Notes under the pieces: model-generated
Database searches by the model: none
What the model was told of the DNA's origin: nothing
The model's input: the letters and a program-made list of their open reading frames with translations, nothing else
Translations under genes and position numbers: made by a program
In this document: positions 47,572 through 57,379 of the stretch, piece after piece
Layout of the letters: each line of letters begins with the position of its first letter
Numbering within the stretch: position 1 is the stretch's first letter
Assembly (NCBI RefSeq): GCF_001665535.1
Contig: NZ_LZSQ01000100.1
Location: 62,001-126,000, forward strand
Length of the DNA stretch: 64,000 nucleotides
Source: Mycobacterium sp. 852002-51961_SCH5331710
GTDB taxonomy: Bacteria; Actinomycetota; Actinomycetes; Mycobacteriales; Mycobacteriaceae
Direction of reading: 5' to 3'

Positions 47572-48536
47572 CGCGCCCGCTGACTCATCCGATCGTGCGG
47601 TTTCTCGCGCGCCGACTGGTGTATTCGGCGGTGGTGCTGCTCGGGGTGCTCGTCGTGAGCTTCGCGCTGGTGCATCTGGTTCCCGGCGATCCGGTGCGCA
47701 TCGCGCTGGGAACCCGATACACGCCGCAGGCCTACGAGGCGTTGCGCTCGGCGAGCGGGCTGGACAAGCCGATCGTCGAGCAGTTCTTCGCCTACATCGG
47801 CAAGGCGCTGACCGGTGACCTCGGGGTCAGCTTCCGCAACGGCGATCCGGTGACACAGATCCTTCTCGAAAGGCTGCCCGCCACAGTGTCGTTGGCGGCC
47901 GTCGGGATCGTGATCGCGCTGCTGATCGCGATCCCGGCCGGGATCTGGTCGGCCCTGCACGAAGGCAGGCTCAGCGACGCGATCGTGCGGGTGGGCAGCC
48001 AGTTCGGGGTGTCGATCCCCGACTTCTGGATGGGGATTCTGCTCATCGCGCTGTTCGCCTCGACGCTGCACTGGCTGCCCACGTCGGGGTACCGGCCGTT
48101 GTTTGACGACCCGGGCGGGTGGTTGCGCCATCTGGTGTTGCCTGCGCTGACCGTCGGGTTGGTGGCAGGCGCGATCATGACGCGCTACGTCCGCTCGGCC
48201 GTGCTCGAGGTCGCCGCGATGGGCTATGTACGCACCGCGCGATCGAAAGGGCTTGCGCCGCGGGTGGTCACGCTGCGCCACACCGTCCGCAACGCTTTGA
48301 TCCCGGTGCTGACCATCACCGGCATTCAGCTGGCCACGATCTTGTCGGGGGTCATCGTCGTCGAGGTCGTGTTCGCCTGGCCGGGCCTGGGCCGGCTGGT
48401 CTACAACGCCGTGGCCGGACGCGACTACGCGGTCATCCAGGGCACGGTGCTGTTGATTGCGGCGCTCTTCCTGTTGATCAACCTGATCGTGGACGTGCTC
48501 TACGCCGTCGTCGACCCGAGGATCCGGCTGTCATGA
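47568..48536 (+). CDS. ABC importer permease, DppB type
   Basis: A 322-residue inner-membrane subunit with about six helices. The N-terminal FALVHLVPGDPVRIALG, the short DLGVSFRNGDPV segment and the EAA loop (YVRTARSKGLAPRVVTLRHT) that contacts the ATPase identify it. ATGA overlaps at both ends couple it to the binding protein and the second permease. Confidence 0.93.
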   Translation: MTRPLTHPIVRFLARRLVYSAVVLLGVLVVSFALVHLVPGDPVRIALGTRYTPQAYEALRSASGLDKPIVEQFFAYIGKALTGDLGVSFRNGDPVTQILLERLPATVSLAAVGIVIALLIAIPAGIWSALHEGRLSDAIVRVGSQFGVSIPDFWMGILLIALFASTLHWLPTSGYRPLFDDPGGWLRHLVLPALTVGLVAGAIMTRYVRSAVLEVAAMGYVRTARSKGLAPRVVTLRHTVRNALIPVLTITGIQLATILSGVIVVEVVFAWPGLGRLVYNAVAGRDYAVIQGTVLLIAALFLLINLIVDVLYAVVDPRIRLS

Positions 48537-49402
48537 CCGCTCCTGCCAGGGTGTCGTCGCTGCGGCTGCTGATGGCCAACCCGGTCACCGTGGTGAGCAC
48601 CGGTCTGCTCCTGCTGATCGCGTTCGTCGCCGTCACCGCCGATTGGATTGCGCCGTACGAGATCAACGACGTCGACGTACCCAACGCGTTGCGCCCGCCC
48701 AGCGGATCGCACTGGTTCGGCACCGACGAACTGGGTCGCGACGTGTTCTCCCGGGTGTTGGTGGCAACGCAGGCGTCGATGCGGGTTGCGGTCGTCAGCG
48801 TGGCGTTCGCCGCGGTCGTCGGCGTAACGGTCGGCCTGGTGTCGGGGTATCGCGGCGGTTGGCTCGACACCGTCTTCATGCGCGTGGTGGACGTGATGTT
48901 CGCGTTTCCGGTGCTGCTGCTCGCGCTCGCGGTGGTCGCGATCCTCGGTCCGGGGGTGACGACGACGATCCTGGCGATCGGCATCGTGTACACGCCGATC
49001 TTCGCGAGGGTGTCGCGGGCCAGCACGATGAGCGTGCGCGTGGAATCGTTCGTGTCGGTGTCGCGCAGCATGGGCACCGGGCATCTGTACATTCTCGGTC
49101 GACACATCCTGCCGAACATCGCCGGCCCGCTGCTGGTGCAGACGTCGCTGTCGTTGGCGTTCGCGATCCTGTCCGAGGCCGCATTGTCGTTCCTGGGATT
49201 GGGGATTCAGCCGCCGCAGCCGTCGCTGGGACGGATGATCTTCGATTCGCAGGGCTTCGTGACGATGGCGTGGTGGATGGCGGTCTTCCCGGGTGCCGCG
49301 ATTTTCGTCGCGGTGCTGGCCTTCAACCTGCTGGGCGACGGTCTGCGCGACGTGCTCGATCCCCGGCAGCGCACGATGATCGAGGCCCGAAGGAAGCAAT
49401 GA
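48533..49402 (+). CDS. ABC importer permease, DppC type
   Basis: A 289-residue second permease subunit, with the DppC-typical HWFGTDELGRDVFSRVLVAT after the first helix, the EAA-like loop ESFVSVSRSMGTGHLYILGR and SEAALSFLGLGIQPPQPSLG. Six hydrophobic helices are visible. ATGA overlaps at both ends. Confidence 0.93.
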   Translation: MTAPARVSSLRLLMANPVTVVSTGLLLLIAFVAVTADWIAPYEINDVDVPNALRPPSGSHWFGTDELGRDVFSRVLVATQASMRVAVVSVAFAAVVGVTVGLVSGYRGGWLDTVFMRVVDVMFAFPVLLLALAVVAILGPGVTTTILAIGIVYTPIFARVSRASTMSVRVESFVSVSRSMGTGHLYILGRHILPNIAGPLLVQTSLSLAFAILSEAALSFLGLGIQPPQPSLGRMIFDSQGFVTMAWWMAVFPGAAIFVAVLAFNLLGDGLRDVLDPRQRTMIEARRKQ

Positions 49403-51012
49403 GCGAACCGGTGTTGAGCGTGCGCGACCTGCGGGTGAGCATCGGCCGCCGGGAGATCGTGCACGGCGTCTCGTTCGACGTGCACCGCGGGCAGACGTTG
49501 GGCATCGTCGGCGAGTCCGGTTCGGGCAAGTCGATGACCGTACTGGCCGCGACGGGCCTGCTCGACGCTCCCGGCGCGAGCGTCGACGGAACCAGCACGC
49601 TGACAACCGAATCCGGCCGTACCCAGCTGGTCGGCGCGTCGGACCGGGTGCTGCGCAGCGTGCACGGCGGTTCGATCGGTTTCGTGTTCCAGGACCCGGG
49701 AACGTCGCTGAACCCGCTGTTGACGCTGGAGCGGCAGATCACCGAATCGCTTGAGGCACACCGCCGGATGACGCGGCAGCAGGCGCGTGGCCGCGCGCTC
49801 GAACTGCTGGAGGCGGTCGGGCTGCCGGATCCGGAGACGCGGTTGCGCGCGTATCCGCATCAGCTCTCGGGCGGACAGAAGCAGCGCGTGATGATCGCGA
49901 TCGCGATGGCGTGCGATCCCGCGCTGCTGATCGCCGACGAACCGACGACCGCCCTCGACGTCACCACCCAAGCTCAGATCGTCGACCTGGTCGCCGATCT
50001 GCAGCGCGACTTCGGCACCGCGGTGGTCTGGATCAGCCACGACCTCGGCGTGATCGGCCAGGTGGCCGAGGACGTCACGGTGCTGCGCGGCGGCGAGGCG
50101 GTCGAACAGGCCTCGATCACAGACGTTTTCGATCGGCCCCGCCATGAGTACACCCGGGAATTGCTCGCCGCGCGCCCACTGGTCGGGCGTCCCGGCCCGC
50201 CTCCGGTGCCGGACGCGCCGGTGCTGCTCGACGTAAACGGCCTCGACGTGCGGTTCGAGGTCAGCACACCGGTCGGCAAGTCGACCGTGCACGCCGTCAA
50301 GGATCTGTCATTCCAGATCCGGCGGGGCACCACGCTGGGCCTCGTCGGCGAGTCGGGTTCGGGCAAGTCGACCGTGGCGTCCGCGCTCACGGGCCTGGTG
50401 CGGCCCGACGCAGGCAGCGCGACGCTCGGCGACTCCGACGTGTTCGGCGTCCGCGGATCGGCGGAGAAGGCGCTGCGCAGGCGCATCGGGCTGGTGTTCC
50501 AGGACCCGTTCTCGTCGGTGAATCCGCGGGCCCGCGTCGGTTCGGCGATCGGCGAGCCGCTGATCGTGCACCGGCTCGCGAAGGGCCGCCGCGGCCGCGC
50601 AGCCAGAGTCGCCGAACTTCTCGAACTGGTCGGACTGCCAACGTCATTCGCGTCGCGCTATCCGCACGAGCTGTCGGGCGGTGAACGCCAGCGGGTGAGC
50701 ATCGCCCGCGCCCTGGCCGGTGAGCCCGAGCTGTTGATCCTCGACGAAGCGACCGCGGCGCTCGATGTTTCGGTGCAGGCCAAGGTGCTCGACCTGCTGG
50801 CCGGCCTGCAGCGCGAGCTGGGGCTGACCTACCTGTTCATCGCGCACGACCTCGCGATCGTGCAGCAGGTCAGCCACGACGTGTTGGTGATGCGCGACGG
50901 CGCGGCGGTCGAGTACCGGCCCGCAGACGAGTTGTTCGCCTCGCCGCAGGACGACTACACCCGTGCACTGTTGGCCGCCGTACCGCCGGAGCGTCCGCGC
51001 GTCTCGGCCTGA
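49399..51012 (+). CDS. Fused dual ATP-binding subunit of the peptide/nickel ABC importer
   Basis: A 537-residue protein with two complete ABC cassettes in tandem, equivalent to DppD and DppF joined. First cassette: Walker [10 protein letters not shown] (38-46), signature QLSGGQKQR (155-163), Walker [14 protein letters not shown], His in WISHDLG. Second: Walker [10 protein letters not shown] (316-324), signature ELSGGERQR, Walker [21 protein letters not shown]. All catalytic motifs are intact in both. Coupled by ATGA to the DppC-type gene. Last gene of the operon. Confidence 0.95.
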   Translation: MSEPVLSVRDLRVSIGRREIVHGVSFDVHRGQTLGIVGESGSGKSMTVLAATGLLDAPGASVDGTSTLTTESGRTQLVGASDRVLRSVHGGSIGFVFQDPGTSLNPLLTLERQITESLEAHRRMTRQQARGRALELLEAVGLPDPETRLRAYPHQLSGGQKQRVMIAIAMACDPALLIADEPTTALDVTTQAQIVDLVADLQRDFGTAVVWISHDLGVIGQVAEDVTVLRGGEAVEQASITDVFDRPRHEYTRELLAARPLVGRPGPPPVPDAPVLLDVNGLDVRFEVSTPVGKSTVHAVKDLSFQIRRGTTLGLVGESGSGKSTVASALTGLVRPDAGSATLGDSDVFGVRGSAEKALRRRIGLVFQDPFSSVNPRARVGSAIGEPLIVHRLAKGRRGRAARVAELLELVGLPTSFASRYPHELSGGERQRVSIARALAGEPELLILDEATAALDVSVQAKVLDLLAGLQRELGLTYLFIAHDLAIVQQVSHDVLVMRDGAAVEYRPADELFASPQDDYTRALLAAVPPERPRVSA

Positions 51013-51024
51013 CCGCCGCATGAG

Positions 51025-51777
51025 ATGGTCATGATCATGACTCAACTCAGCGGCAAGGTCGCATTGGTGACGGGCGCCTCGGCGGGACTGGGCGCCGCGG
51101 TCGCGCAACTGTTCGCGGAACGGGGTGCCACGGTGTTCGGTATCGCGCGGGACGCCGAACGCATGGCGACGGTGTTCGAGACGGTGCCCGGCGGCCGCTT
51201 CGCGTCGGTGGACGTGACGTCGGTGGCGGCGTGTCGCGAGGCCGTCACGCAGTGCGTCGAGGCATTCGGTCGTCTCGACGTCCTCGTGAATGTGGCGGGC
51301 TTTCACCAGATGCGGCACACCACCGAGGTGACCGACGACGACTGGGAGCGCGACCTCGCCGTGAACCTGCACGGCCCGTTCTACCTGTGCCGCGCGGCGA
51401 TTCCGCATCTTCTCGAGAGCGGCGGCAACATCGTCAACGTCTCGTCGATCGCGGGTGTGGAGGGCGAGGTGTACTCGGCCGGATACTGCGCCGCCAAACA
51501 CGGACTCGTCGGGCTGACCCGGGCGCTGGCCGTCGAGTACACCAAGGAGAAGGTGCGGGTGAACGCGGTGTGCCCCGGCGGCATGCCGACCGCGCAGACC
51601 ACCGAGTTCTCCGCGCCCGAGAACGCCGACTGGGATCTGATCATGCGGATCGCCTCGCCGCGCGGCTTCATGGACACCGTCGACGTCGCCAAGACCATCG
51701 CGTTCCTCGCCAGCGACGACGCGGCGGCGATACACGGTGCGGTGTACCGCGTCGACAACGGCAAGGGTGCGGGCTAG
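51025..51777 (+). CDS. Short-chain dehydrogenase/reductase
   Basis: A classical SDR of about 250 residues: cofactor motif TGASAGLG near the N-terminus, NVAG, catalytic Ser in NVSSIAG and the YCAAK catalytic Tyr-Lys pair. It uses NAD(P)H on an unknown alcohol/ketone. Three ATG codons lie in frame at 51025, 51031 and 51037. The last (MTQLSGKVALVTG) matches the family length best, but none has a clear ribosome binding site. It lies 12 bases after the ABC operon. Confidence 0.88.
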   Translation: MVMIMTQLSGKVALVTGASAGLGAAVAQLFAERGATVFGIARDAERMATVFETVPGGRFASVDVTSVAACREAVTQCVEAFGRLDVLVNVAGFHQMRHTTEVTDDDWERDLAVNLHGPFYLCRAAIPHLLESGGNIVNVSSIAGVEGEVYSAGYCAAKHGLVGLTRALAVEYTKEKVRVNAVCPGGMPTAQTTEFSAPENADWDLIMRIASPRGFMDTVDVAKTIAFLASDDAAAIHGAVYRVDNGKGAG

Positions 51778-51779
51778 GG

Positions 51780-53423
51780 CTAGAGCAGTTTGTGCTCGAT
51801 CACGGTCGTCAGCTGCGGCTTGCGCCAGCCGCCGGTGACCTTCTCGATCCGCACGCCCATCTCGCCGCCGGCGATCTCCAGGGTGCCGATCTGGTTGCGG
51901 AAGTGCGGGAGTGAGACGGGTCGCCAACGCAGTCGCGGCTTGGGCACCTTGGTGGTTTTCACCAGCGCCTTGCCGACGGCTTCGACGAAACCGGTGTGGC
52001 CGAGCCGCAGGATGACCCGTTCAACGGCGGAGGGTTCCTTGCGCAGCCCCGAGCAGACGACCTGCCACACCTTGGTGCCCAGCCGGGTCGCTTCGTCGGG
52101 CATCTCGACCTCCGACACCCAGCAGTGGTGCACGTCGCCGCCGAACAACACCATCGAGTCGGGTGCCGGTCCGCGCTTTCCGCTCGCCACGTCGATCGCG
52201 AGATCCTCGAAGCGCCGGTAGCTTTCCTGGAAGCACGCCCAGTGGTCGAGGTTGGCGGTGATGCGGACCTTCTCCCCCAGCCCGGTGAACCATCGCCCCC
52301 ACGCGCCGTCGCCAACGGCCTCCGACCACGCTTCGATGTGGTGCATCCCGTAGGGCAACAGGATCGGCAGCGAGCTGGCGAACAACAGGTGCTGATAGTT
52401 GCCGTCGGCGTTGGCGGTGATCCAGTCCCATTCCTCGTCGGTGGTGATGCGGCGCCGTCCCGGCGCGAGCTGGCGACCGGTGCGGGCGTCGACGACGATC
52501 AGCCGCGCCGAGCCGAGATCGCGACACATGCTGAAATGCGATGCGCCATCGTCCTTCTCGGCCATCTGCGCGAGTTCGCGAATCGGTTCGGCGCCCTGCC
52601 GCGTCTCGATGACGCGCTGGAACGTCTGGTCCTTGGCCAGCTCGTCGGGTGACATGTTGCCGAGGTGTTGGTAGATCCAGTAGGACATCAGCCCGCCGAT
52701 GATCCGCGTCTGATACCAGTCGGTCTTGCGCTTCTCGTCGAGCCAGGCCTGCGAGGTGTTCCACTTGTCGTTGATCTCGTGGTCGTCGAACATCATCGAC
52801 GTCGGAACGGTCGAGAGCATCCACCGTACGACCGGATCGCACCAGGCGTCCCAGTAGCCGATGCAGTACTCCTCGAAATCCTCGAGCACCTCGACGGGAC
52901 CGTTGGCGTGCACCTCGCGGTCGGCGACCAGATCCTTGATGGTGTCGTTCACCTGATCGGCGTAGAGCTGGTCGCCCATCATCAGCATGGCGTCGGGCCA
53001 CAGCGCCGACGGCTGACGCAGCATCCGCATCCCGTAGGTGCGCAGCACGTCGATGCCCTTGCCCTTGGGGTGCCACCAGTGCTGGTAGGTGTAGGGCGGA
53101 TGGTGTGGGGCCGACGCCCGGCAGGACCCGAACAACAGCCGCAGTGAGCCGTCGCGGGGCATCAGCCGGATTCTGGGCGCAGGGAACTCGTAGTTCCTTG
53201 GCGGCCAGGCCTTCTCGCCGTCCAGGTGCACCTGGTACGGGTGCTCCCGGTCGGGGTCGAGGTCGGTCACGCAGACGATCGCGAAGTGGTGGCCTTCGAC
53301 CTCGAAGGTCTCGGCGCGGTGGCCGAGAACCTCGACCTCGCACGCCTTGTCCGTCTCGACCCAGATCGTCGCGTCGGTCTTGCCGACGTGGCGGAGCAGC
53401 GGACCCACACGAACCTGGGGCAT
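51780..53423 (-). CDS. PhoD-like phosphatase / metallophosphoesterase family protein
   Basis: A 547-residue protein of the alkaline phosphatase D/PhoD-like family. The N-terminal fibronectin-like part reads RVGPLLRHVGKTDATIWVET; the catalytic domain has LLFGSCRASAPHHP, AMLMMGDQLYADQV, MFDDHEINDKWN and VLFGGDVHHCWVSEVE with metal-binding Asp, His and Asn residues. There is no Tat or Sec signal, so unlike classical PhoD it should be cytoplasmic; the substrate is unknown. The start is the ATG of MPQVRVG; an in-frame GTG lies 15 bases upstream. Converges on the SDR gene with 2 bases between stops. Confidence 0.85.
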   Translation of the reverse strand: MPQVRVGPLLRHVGKTDATIWVETDKACEVEVLGHRAETFEVEGHHFAIVCVTDLDPDREHPYQVHLDGEKAWPPRNYEFPAPRIRLMPRDGSLRLLFGSCRASAPHHPPYTYQHWWHPKGKGIDVLRTYGMRMLRQPSALWPDAMLMMGDQLYADQVNDTIKDLVADREVHANGPVEVLEDFEEYCIGYWDAWCDPVVRWMLSTVPTSMMFDDHEINDKWNTSQAWLDEKRKTDWYQTRIIGGLMSYWIYQHLGNMSPDELAKDQTFQRVIETRQGAEPIRELAQMAEKDDGASHFSMCRDLGSARLIVVDARTGRQLAPGRRRITTDEEWDWITANADGNYQHLLFASSLPILLPYGMHHIEAWSEAVGDGAWGRWFTGLGEKVRITANLDHWACFQESYRRFEDLAIDVASGKRGPAPDSMVLFGGDVHHCWVSEVEMPDEATRLGTKVWQVVCSGLRKEPSAVERVILRLGHTGFVEAVGKALVKTTKVPKPRLRWRPVSLPHFRNQIGTLEIAGGEMGVRIEKVTGGWRKPQLTTVIEHKLL

Positions 53424-53491
53424 CGCCCCATCATGCACCTTTATTGACGGCGGTGTGACGGCGGCGGCTTTCCCGGTGCGCCGGCGGCCCC

Positions 53492-55183
53492 TCAGTGTTC
53501 GGGCCGCCGACGTCCGAGGAAGAACGCCAGGCCGATCGCGCCGAACCCGAGGGTGCCGATCACACCCGCCGAGACCATCAGGAAGATGTCCCTGCCGGTG
53601 AGCCCGCCGGTCGACGACTCGTCCGACGCCAGCCGCAGCCGGTAGTCACCGGGCAGCGGGGCCTCGGCCGGTTCGCTCAGGCCCGGGAACTGCTGGGTCT
53701 TGCGGATCTCGAATTGGCGTTCGCCGCTTGCGGTTTGGGTCCACTCGCCCCAGGCCGGGGTGGCGCCGTCGAGCAGTACCTTGCGTCCGCCGTAGACGCG
53801 GTCCTCGCCGACGTCGACGATCTGGCGCACCCGGAACGGCTCGTAGCGAGCGTTCGAGTAGTTCACCAACACCGGCACGTTGTCGTAGCGCAGCACCGGC
53901 GGCGGAGGGGGCGGCAACGGCAGGCCGGCCCCCGGGAAGTAACCGCCACCGAGGAAGGTGCCGACCGCGATGTTGGACACCGCCTGCGCGACGTTGGCGG
54001 CCGCGACGACCGGGCTCAGCACCGCCGCGGTGAAGCTGTAGGCGGCGAACTGGGCCGCCTCGAGCACCAGCCGCGACAGCGGCGGGATGTAGGCGATGCG
54101 CGGGCGCATGTCGTAGACGTAAACGATGCGCACCGGTGCCCGGAACGGGTTCATCAGCACGGGGCGGTAGTAGTCGTCGTACTCGATCCACTCCGGTCGC
54201 CACTGGCGCACGTTGCTGATCAACTCGAAGTCACGGTCGCGCTTGGCCGAGAGCTCGACCTTGGCGCTGGCGCTGGCCTCGGCGCCGTTGAGGCCGAGGG
54301 TCATGTCGACCGACTGCTTGAACGCGGCCACGTCCTGCTCGGGTGCGGGCGCGGGCTCCGGTTCGAAGACGGGCTTGGCATTGCGTGCGAGCTGAACGTC
54401 CTCGGCGGGTGCCTCCAGGGTCTCCGGCGCCAGGGTCTCGATTTCCTTCGAGGCGTTCTGGATCGACACGGTCGGGGTCTCGGACTCGTCGCCGCCCTTC
54501 TCGGTGGCCGACGTCTCGGCCTCGGTCTTGTCCGCCTTGTCGCTCGGCGTCGGCGTCGCGGTGTCGGAGGCCGGCGCGAGCGCAGCCGACGAGCTGGCCG
54601 TCTTGGACGGATCAGCCGGCTCGCTGGTGTCCGGCTTGGTCGACGGAGCGGCAGCGCTGGTACTCGGCGCGGCCGACCGCGCGGCGGTCGACGGCTCTGC
54701 GGTCGGGGTCGCCGGCTCTTCGGCAGCGGCGGACGGCTCGGCCGTCTGAACCGCGGTGCTGGTCTTCGGCGGCGCCACGGTCTGCGGCTCGGGCGCGACG
54801 GGCTCGGGCTCGGACGCGGGCTCCGGCTCGGGAGCAACGGGCTCCGGCTCGGCGACCGGCGCCTGCTGCTGAGGCGCCTGCTGCTGCGGAGCCTGCTGCT
54901 GCGGTGCCTGCTGCTGGGGAGCTTGCGTCTGCGGCGCCTCCTGGGTCGCCGGGCCTTGCGGCTCCCGCGCCGAGGTCGGCCGCTCGGCAGGTGCCTCCCG
55001 CTCTGGGGCGCTGACCTTCGGTTCCGGCGCGACCGTCGTCACGACGTCGTCGGAACCCGGCTTCGCGACCGCGGGCGCGAGCCCGGCCGTCAGCGCGGTC
55101 AGCGAGATCACGGCTCCCGTCGCCAGAACGGCGATGCCTTGCCTGCGGAAATGCGTGCGGAAATCATCCAGCGGAGCACCCAT
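53492..55183 (-). CDS. Pro/Ala/Gln-rich exported membrane protein
   Basis: A 563-residue protein with an N-terminal signal or anchor (about residues 17-40), then about 230 residues of low-complexity sequence containing four perfect APQQQ-type units, EPEPVAPEP repeats and a Ser/Thr/Ala-rich stretch. A folded region follows (about 290-520: PEWIEYDDYYRPVLMNPFRA, GGGYFPGAGLPLPPPPPPVL, RQIVDVGEDRVYGGRKVLLD), and a C-terminal helix ends in basic residues (about 535-557). It probably spans or sticks into the cell wall. I do not recognise the folded domain. GGGAGTGGAGG precedes the chosen ATG. Confidence 0.82.
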   Translation of the reverse strand: MGAPLDDFRTHFRRQGIAVLATGAVISLTALTAGLAPAVAKPGSDDVVTTVAPEPKVSAPEREAPAERPTSAREPQGPATQEAPQTQAPQQQAPQQQAPQQQAPQQQAPVAEPEPVAPEPEPASEPEPVAPEPQTVAPPKTSTAVQTAEPSAAAEEPATPTAEPSTAARSAAPSTSAAAPSTKPDTSEPADPSKTASSSAALAPASDTATPTPSDKADKTEAETSATEKGGDESETPTVSIQNASKEIETLAPETLEAPAEDVQLARNAKPVFEPEPAPAPEQDVAAFKQSVDMTLGLNGAEASASAKVELSAKRDRDFELISNVRQWRPEWIEYDDYYRPVLMNPFRAPVRIVYVYDMRPRIAYIPPLSRLVLEAAQFAAYSFTAAVLSPVVAAANVAQAVSNIAVGTFLGGGYFPGAGLPLPPPPPPVLRYDNVPVLVNYSNARYEPFRVRQIVDVGEDRVYGGRKVLLDGATPAWGEWTQTASGERQFEIRKTQQFPGLSEPAEAPLPGDYRLRLASDESSTGGLTGRDIFLMVSAGVIGTLGFGAIGLAFFLGRRRPEH

Positions 55184-55400
55184 CGTGCCTCCACTCCCTT
55201 CTCTGCCTGGTTTGGCGCGTTGACGCCGTGCGACAGGGTTCGTCGCCGAGACGGAAGCGAGCACCACCCCAAGCGCTCCCCCGACGCTTCGGCCTCACAG
55301 AATTCATCGCTCGGCCGGGCGGGGCGTTACAGATAGTGCGCGCCGCTACAGCGAAGTCCGTCTCGGCAGCTTGATGGTGTTGAGGCTCGACAACCGCGGG

Positions 55401-55589
55401 TCACGGCCTGCGACGGCGAAGGCCGCCGACGGCCAGCGCGACACCAACCAGGGCGATGATCGGGCCGAGGATCGACCACGTGGTGGTGTTGCTCATCGGA
55501 CTGCCGCCGACCACGCCGAAGCCCTGAAGCGTGAACAGCAGACCGAACAAGGCGACGATCACTCCGAGCAGGGCAATGGCGAACCGCAT
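55401..55589 (-). CDS. Small two-helix membrane protein
   Basis: A 62-residue protein with two hydrophobic helices (about residues 3-25 and 36-57) separated by a short polar loop (GGSPMSNTTT) and ending in GLRRRRP. Its composition is typical of a real membrane protein rather than a shadow frame. Function unknown. It follows the acyl-CoA dehydrogenase gene by 27 bases on the same strand. The 217 bases after it, up to the Pro-rich gene, hold no other gene that I can see. Confidence 0.7.
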   Translation of the reverse strand: MRFAIALLGVIVALFGLLFTLQGFGVVGGSPMSNTTTWSILGPIIALVGVALAVGGLRRRRP

Positions 55590-55616
55590 GCGTCCACCCT
55601 AGGCGAGTGCCCGGCC

Positions 55617-56897
55617 TCAGCGGCGCCGCGACAGATACTTCTGATACGTCTCGGCGGCGGCCGCCAGTTCGGGTCGGGCATCGAGCACGGGCTGCATCTT
55701 CTCGCGCGCCTGCTCGCGCTTGTAGGGCAGGAACTCCGTCGGGAAATCGCCCTCGTGTGGCTGATAGTCACGCAGTACGCGGCGCGCGACGGTGGCCTTG
55801 TGCACCTCGTCGACGCCGTCGGCGATGCCCATCGTCGGGGCTGCGGCGTACATCGCCTGGATCGGGGTGAGGTCGGTGGTGCCGAGCGAGCCGAGGATGT
55901 GCAGCGCGTTGAACGACACCTCCCGCAGCACCTTGGCCATCGTGAACTTCACCGCGGCGATCTCGGTGCGGGCCTCCTGCGTCGAGGTGTTGTCGATCTT
56001 CCACGCCGTCTCGAGGACGAACAGGCGCAGCATCTTGATCATCGCGTAAGACTCGGCGATCTTCTCCTGCACCATCTGGTGTTCGGAGATGACCTTGCCG
56101 TGCGACTCGCGGCTGAGCGCCCGCTCGCACATCATGTCGAAGGCCAGGTTGCACTGCGCGATCGTGCGCATGGCGTGATGGATACGCCCACCGCCAAGGC
56201 GCCTCTGCGCCAACGCCTTTGCGCCGTTCTCCGGGCCGAGCAGATGGTCGAGCGGCACCCGGACGTCGCGGTACTTGATGTGGTTGTGGTTGCGCGGCTC
56301 GGGCATGATCTCCACGCCGGGCGTGTTACGCGGAACGACGAACATCCCGTTGGTGCACATCACGAACAGGATGTCGGCGACGCGACCGGCCGAGGTGAAC
56401 CACTTCTCGCCGTTGATCACCCATTCGTCGCCGTCGCGCACGGCGTGGGTCTTGAACAGGTTGGGGTCGCTGCCGCCCTGCGGTTCGGTCATGGAATAGG
56501 CCGAGAAGATGTCCTGGTTGAGCAGCGGTTTGAGCCACCGCTCCTTCTGTTCCTCGGTGCCGTACGCGGCGAGCATCTCCATGTTGCCGGTGTCGGGCGC
56601 CGACGCGCCGAACATGTGTGGGGCGCCGGGGTAGCGGCCGATCACCTCGTTGAGCAGGCCGAGCTTCAGCTGCCCGAAGCCCGGCCCACCGAGTTCTCGG
56701 TCGAGGAAGATGGCCCACAATCCCTGGTCCTTGACCTCCTGCTGGAGTTCGCGGACGTAGGCCTTGACCGCCGGATCGGGGATGCGCACCGCATGCGGGA
56801 ACACGTGGTCGAGTGGTTCGACCTTCTCCTCGCAGAACTGCTTGACCCAGTCGAGCTTCTCTTGGAATTCCGGTTCGGTGCTGAAGTCCCACGCCAT
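55617..56897 (-). CDS. Acyl-CoA dehydrogenase
   Basis: A 426-residue flavoenzyme of the acyl-CoA dehydrogenase family: helical N-terminal domain, YSMTEPQGGSDPNLFKTHAV as the FAD/substrate loop, EWVINGEKWFTS and RTIAQCNLAFDMMCERALSR in the C-terminal domain. It catalyses the first desaturation step of beta-oxidation or of a catabolic pathway. The length and the QGGSDP motif resemble the ACAD10/11-type or FadE2-like group. Chain length is not predictable. Confidence 0.92.
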   Translation of the reverse strand: MAWDFSTEPEFQEKLDWVKQFCEEKVEPLDHVFPHAVRIPDPAVKAYVRELQQEVKDQGLWAIFLDRELGGPGFGQLKLGLLNEVIGRYPGAPHMFGASAPDTGNMEMLAAYGTEEQKERWLKPLLNQDIFSAYSMTEPQGGSDPNLFKTHAVRDGDEWVINGEKWFTSAGRVADILFVMCTNGMFVVPRNTPGVEIMPEPRNHNHIKYRDVRVPLDHLLGPENGAKALAQRRLGGGRIHHAMRTIAQCNLAFDMMCERALSRESHGKVISEHQMVQEKIAESYAMIKMLRLFVLETAWKIDNTSTQEARTEIAAVKFTMAKVLREVSFNALHILGSLGTTDLTPIQAMYAAAPTMGIADGVDEVHKATVARRVLRDYQPHEGDFPTEFLPYKREQAREKMQPVLDARPELAAAAETYQKYLSRRR

Positions 56898-57029
56898 GCT
56901 CGCAGTCTGTCACCACGTCCGCGGCGCGATACGGCAATCCCGGCCTCGGTAACGCCGTAGTCTCGATATGCATCCGATCCTGCGTGCCCCGGGCCAGAAC
57001 GGGTAGACGGGCGCTAGGAAGGACGTGAC

Positions 57030-57329
57030 ATGACTACGCGTGCGCTCACTGCGCTTTCGATTGCAGCGGTCGGCCTGCTGATGGCCGCGCCCCAGGCTGC
57101 CGCTTCGCCCGAGGACGACCTCTGCCGCAGCATCACCTCTGTCGGTTATACGGGCGACTGCACGACACTGACCACCCTTGCCCGCGACGCGTGCACGCAG
57201 TTCGCGCGCGGTGCCGATTCGACCTCCGTGGCCGAGAAGCTGGACATCGCGACCAAGGACGAGACGTTGTCGAACTTCATCGTGGCGGGTGCGCGGCTGT
57301 ACCTGTGTCCGGAGCCCACGAGCACGTAA
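57030..57329 (+). CDS. DUF732 exported protein
   Basis: A 99-residue mycobacterial DUF732 protein: Sec signal peptide ending APQAAA, then EDDLCRSITSVGYTGDCTTL and a C-terminal YLCPEP, with Cys residues likely in disulfides. The function of the family is unknown. A strong AGGAAGGA lies 6 bases before the ATG. Confidence 0.93.
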   Translation: MTTRALTALSIAAVGLLMAAPQAAASPEDDLCRSITSVGYTGDCTTLTTLARDACTQFARGADSTSVAEKLDIATKDETLSNFIVAGARLYLCPEPTST

Positions 57330-57379
57330 ATCCGCTGGCGGGGTTGACGCGCGCTCGGCGGCGCTAGACTCCGACGGCA

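Noticed and set aside
54840..54930. CRISPR-like array from the regular short repeats
   Set aside because: The units are 12-15 bases, contiguous without spacers, and in frame within the Pro/Gln-rich coding region.
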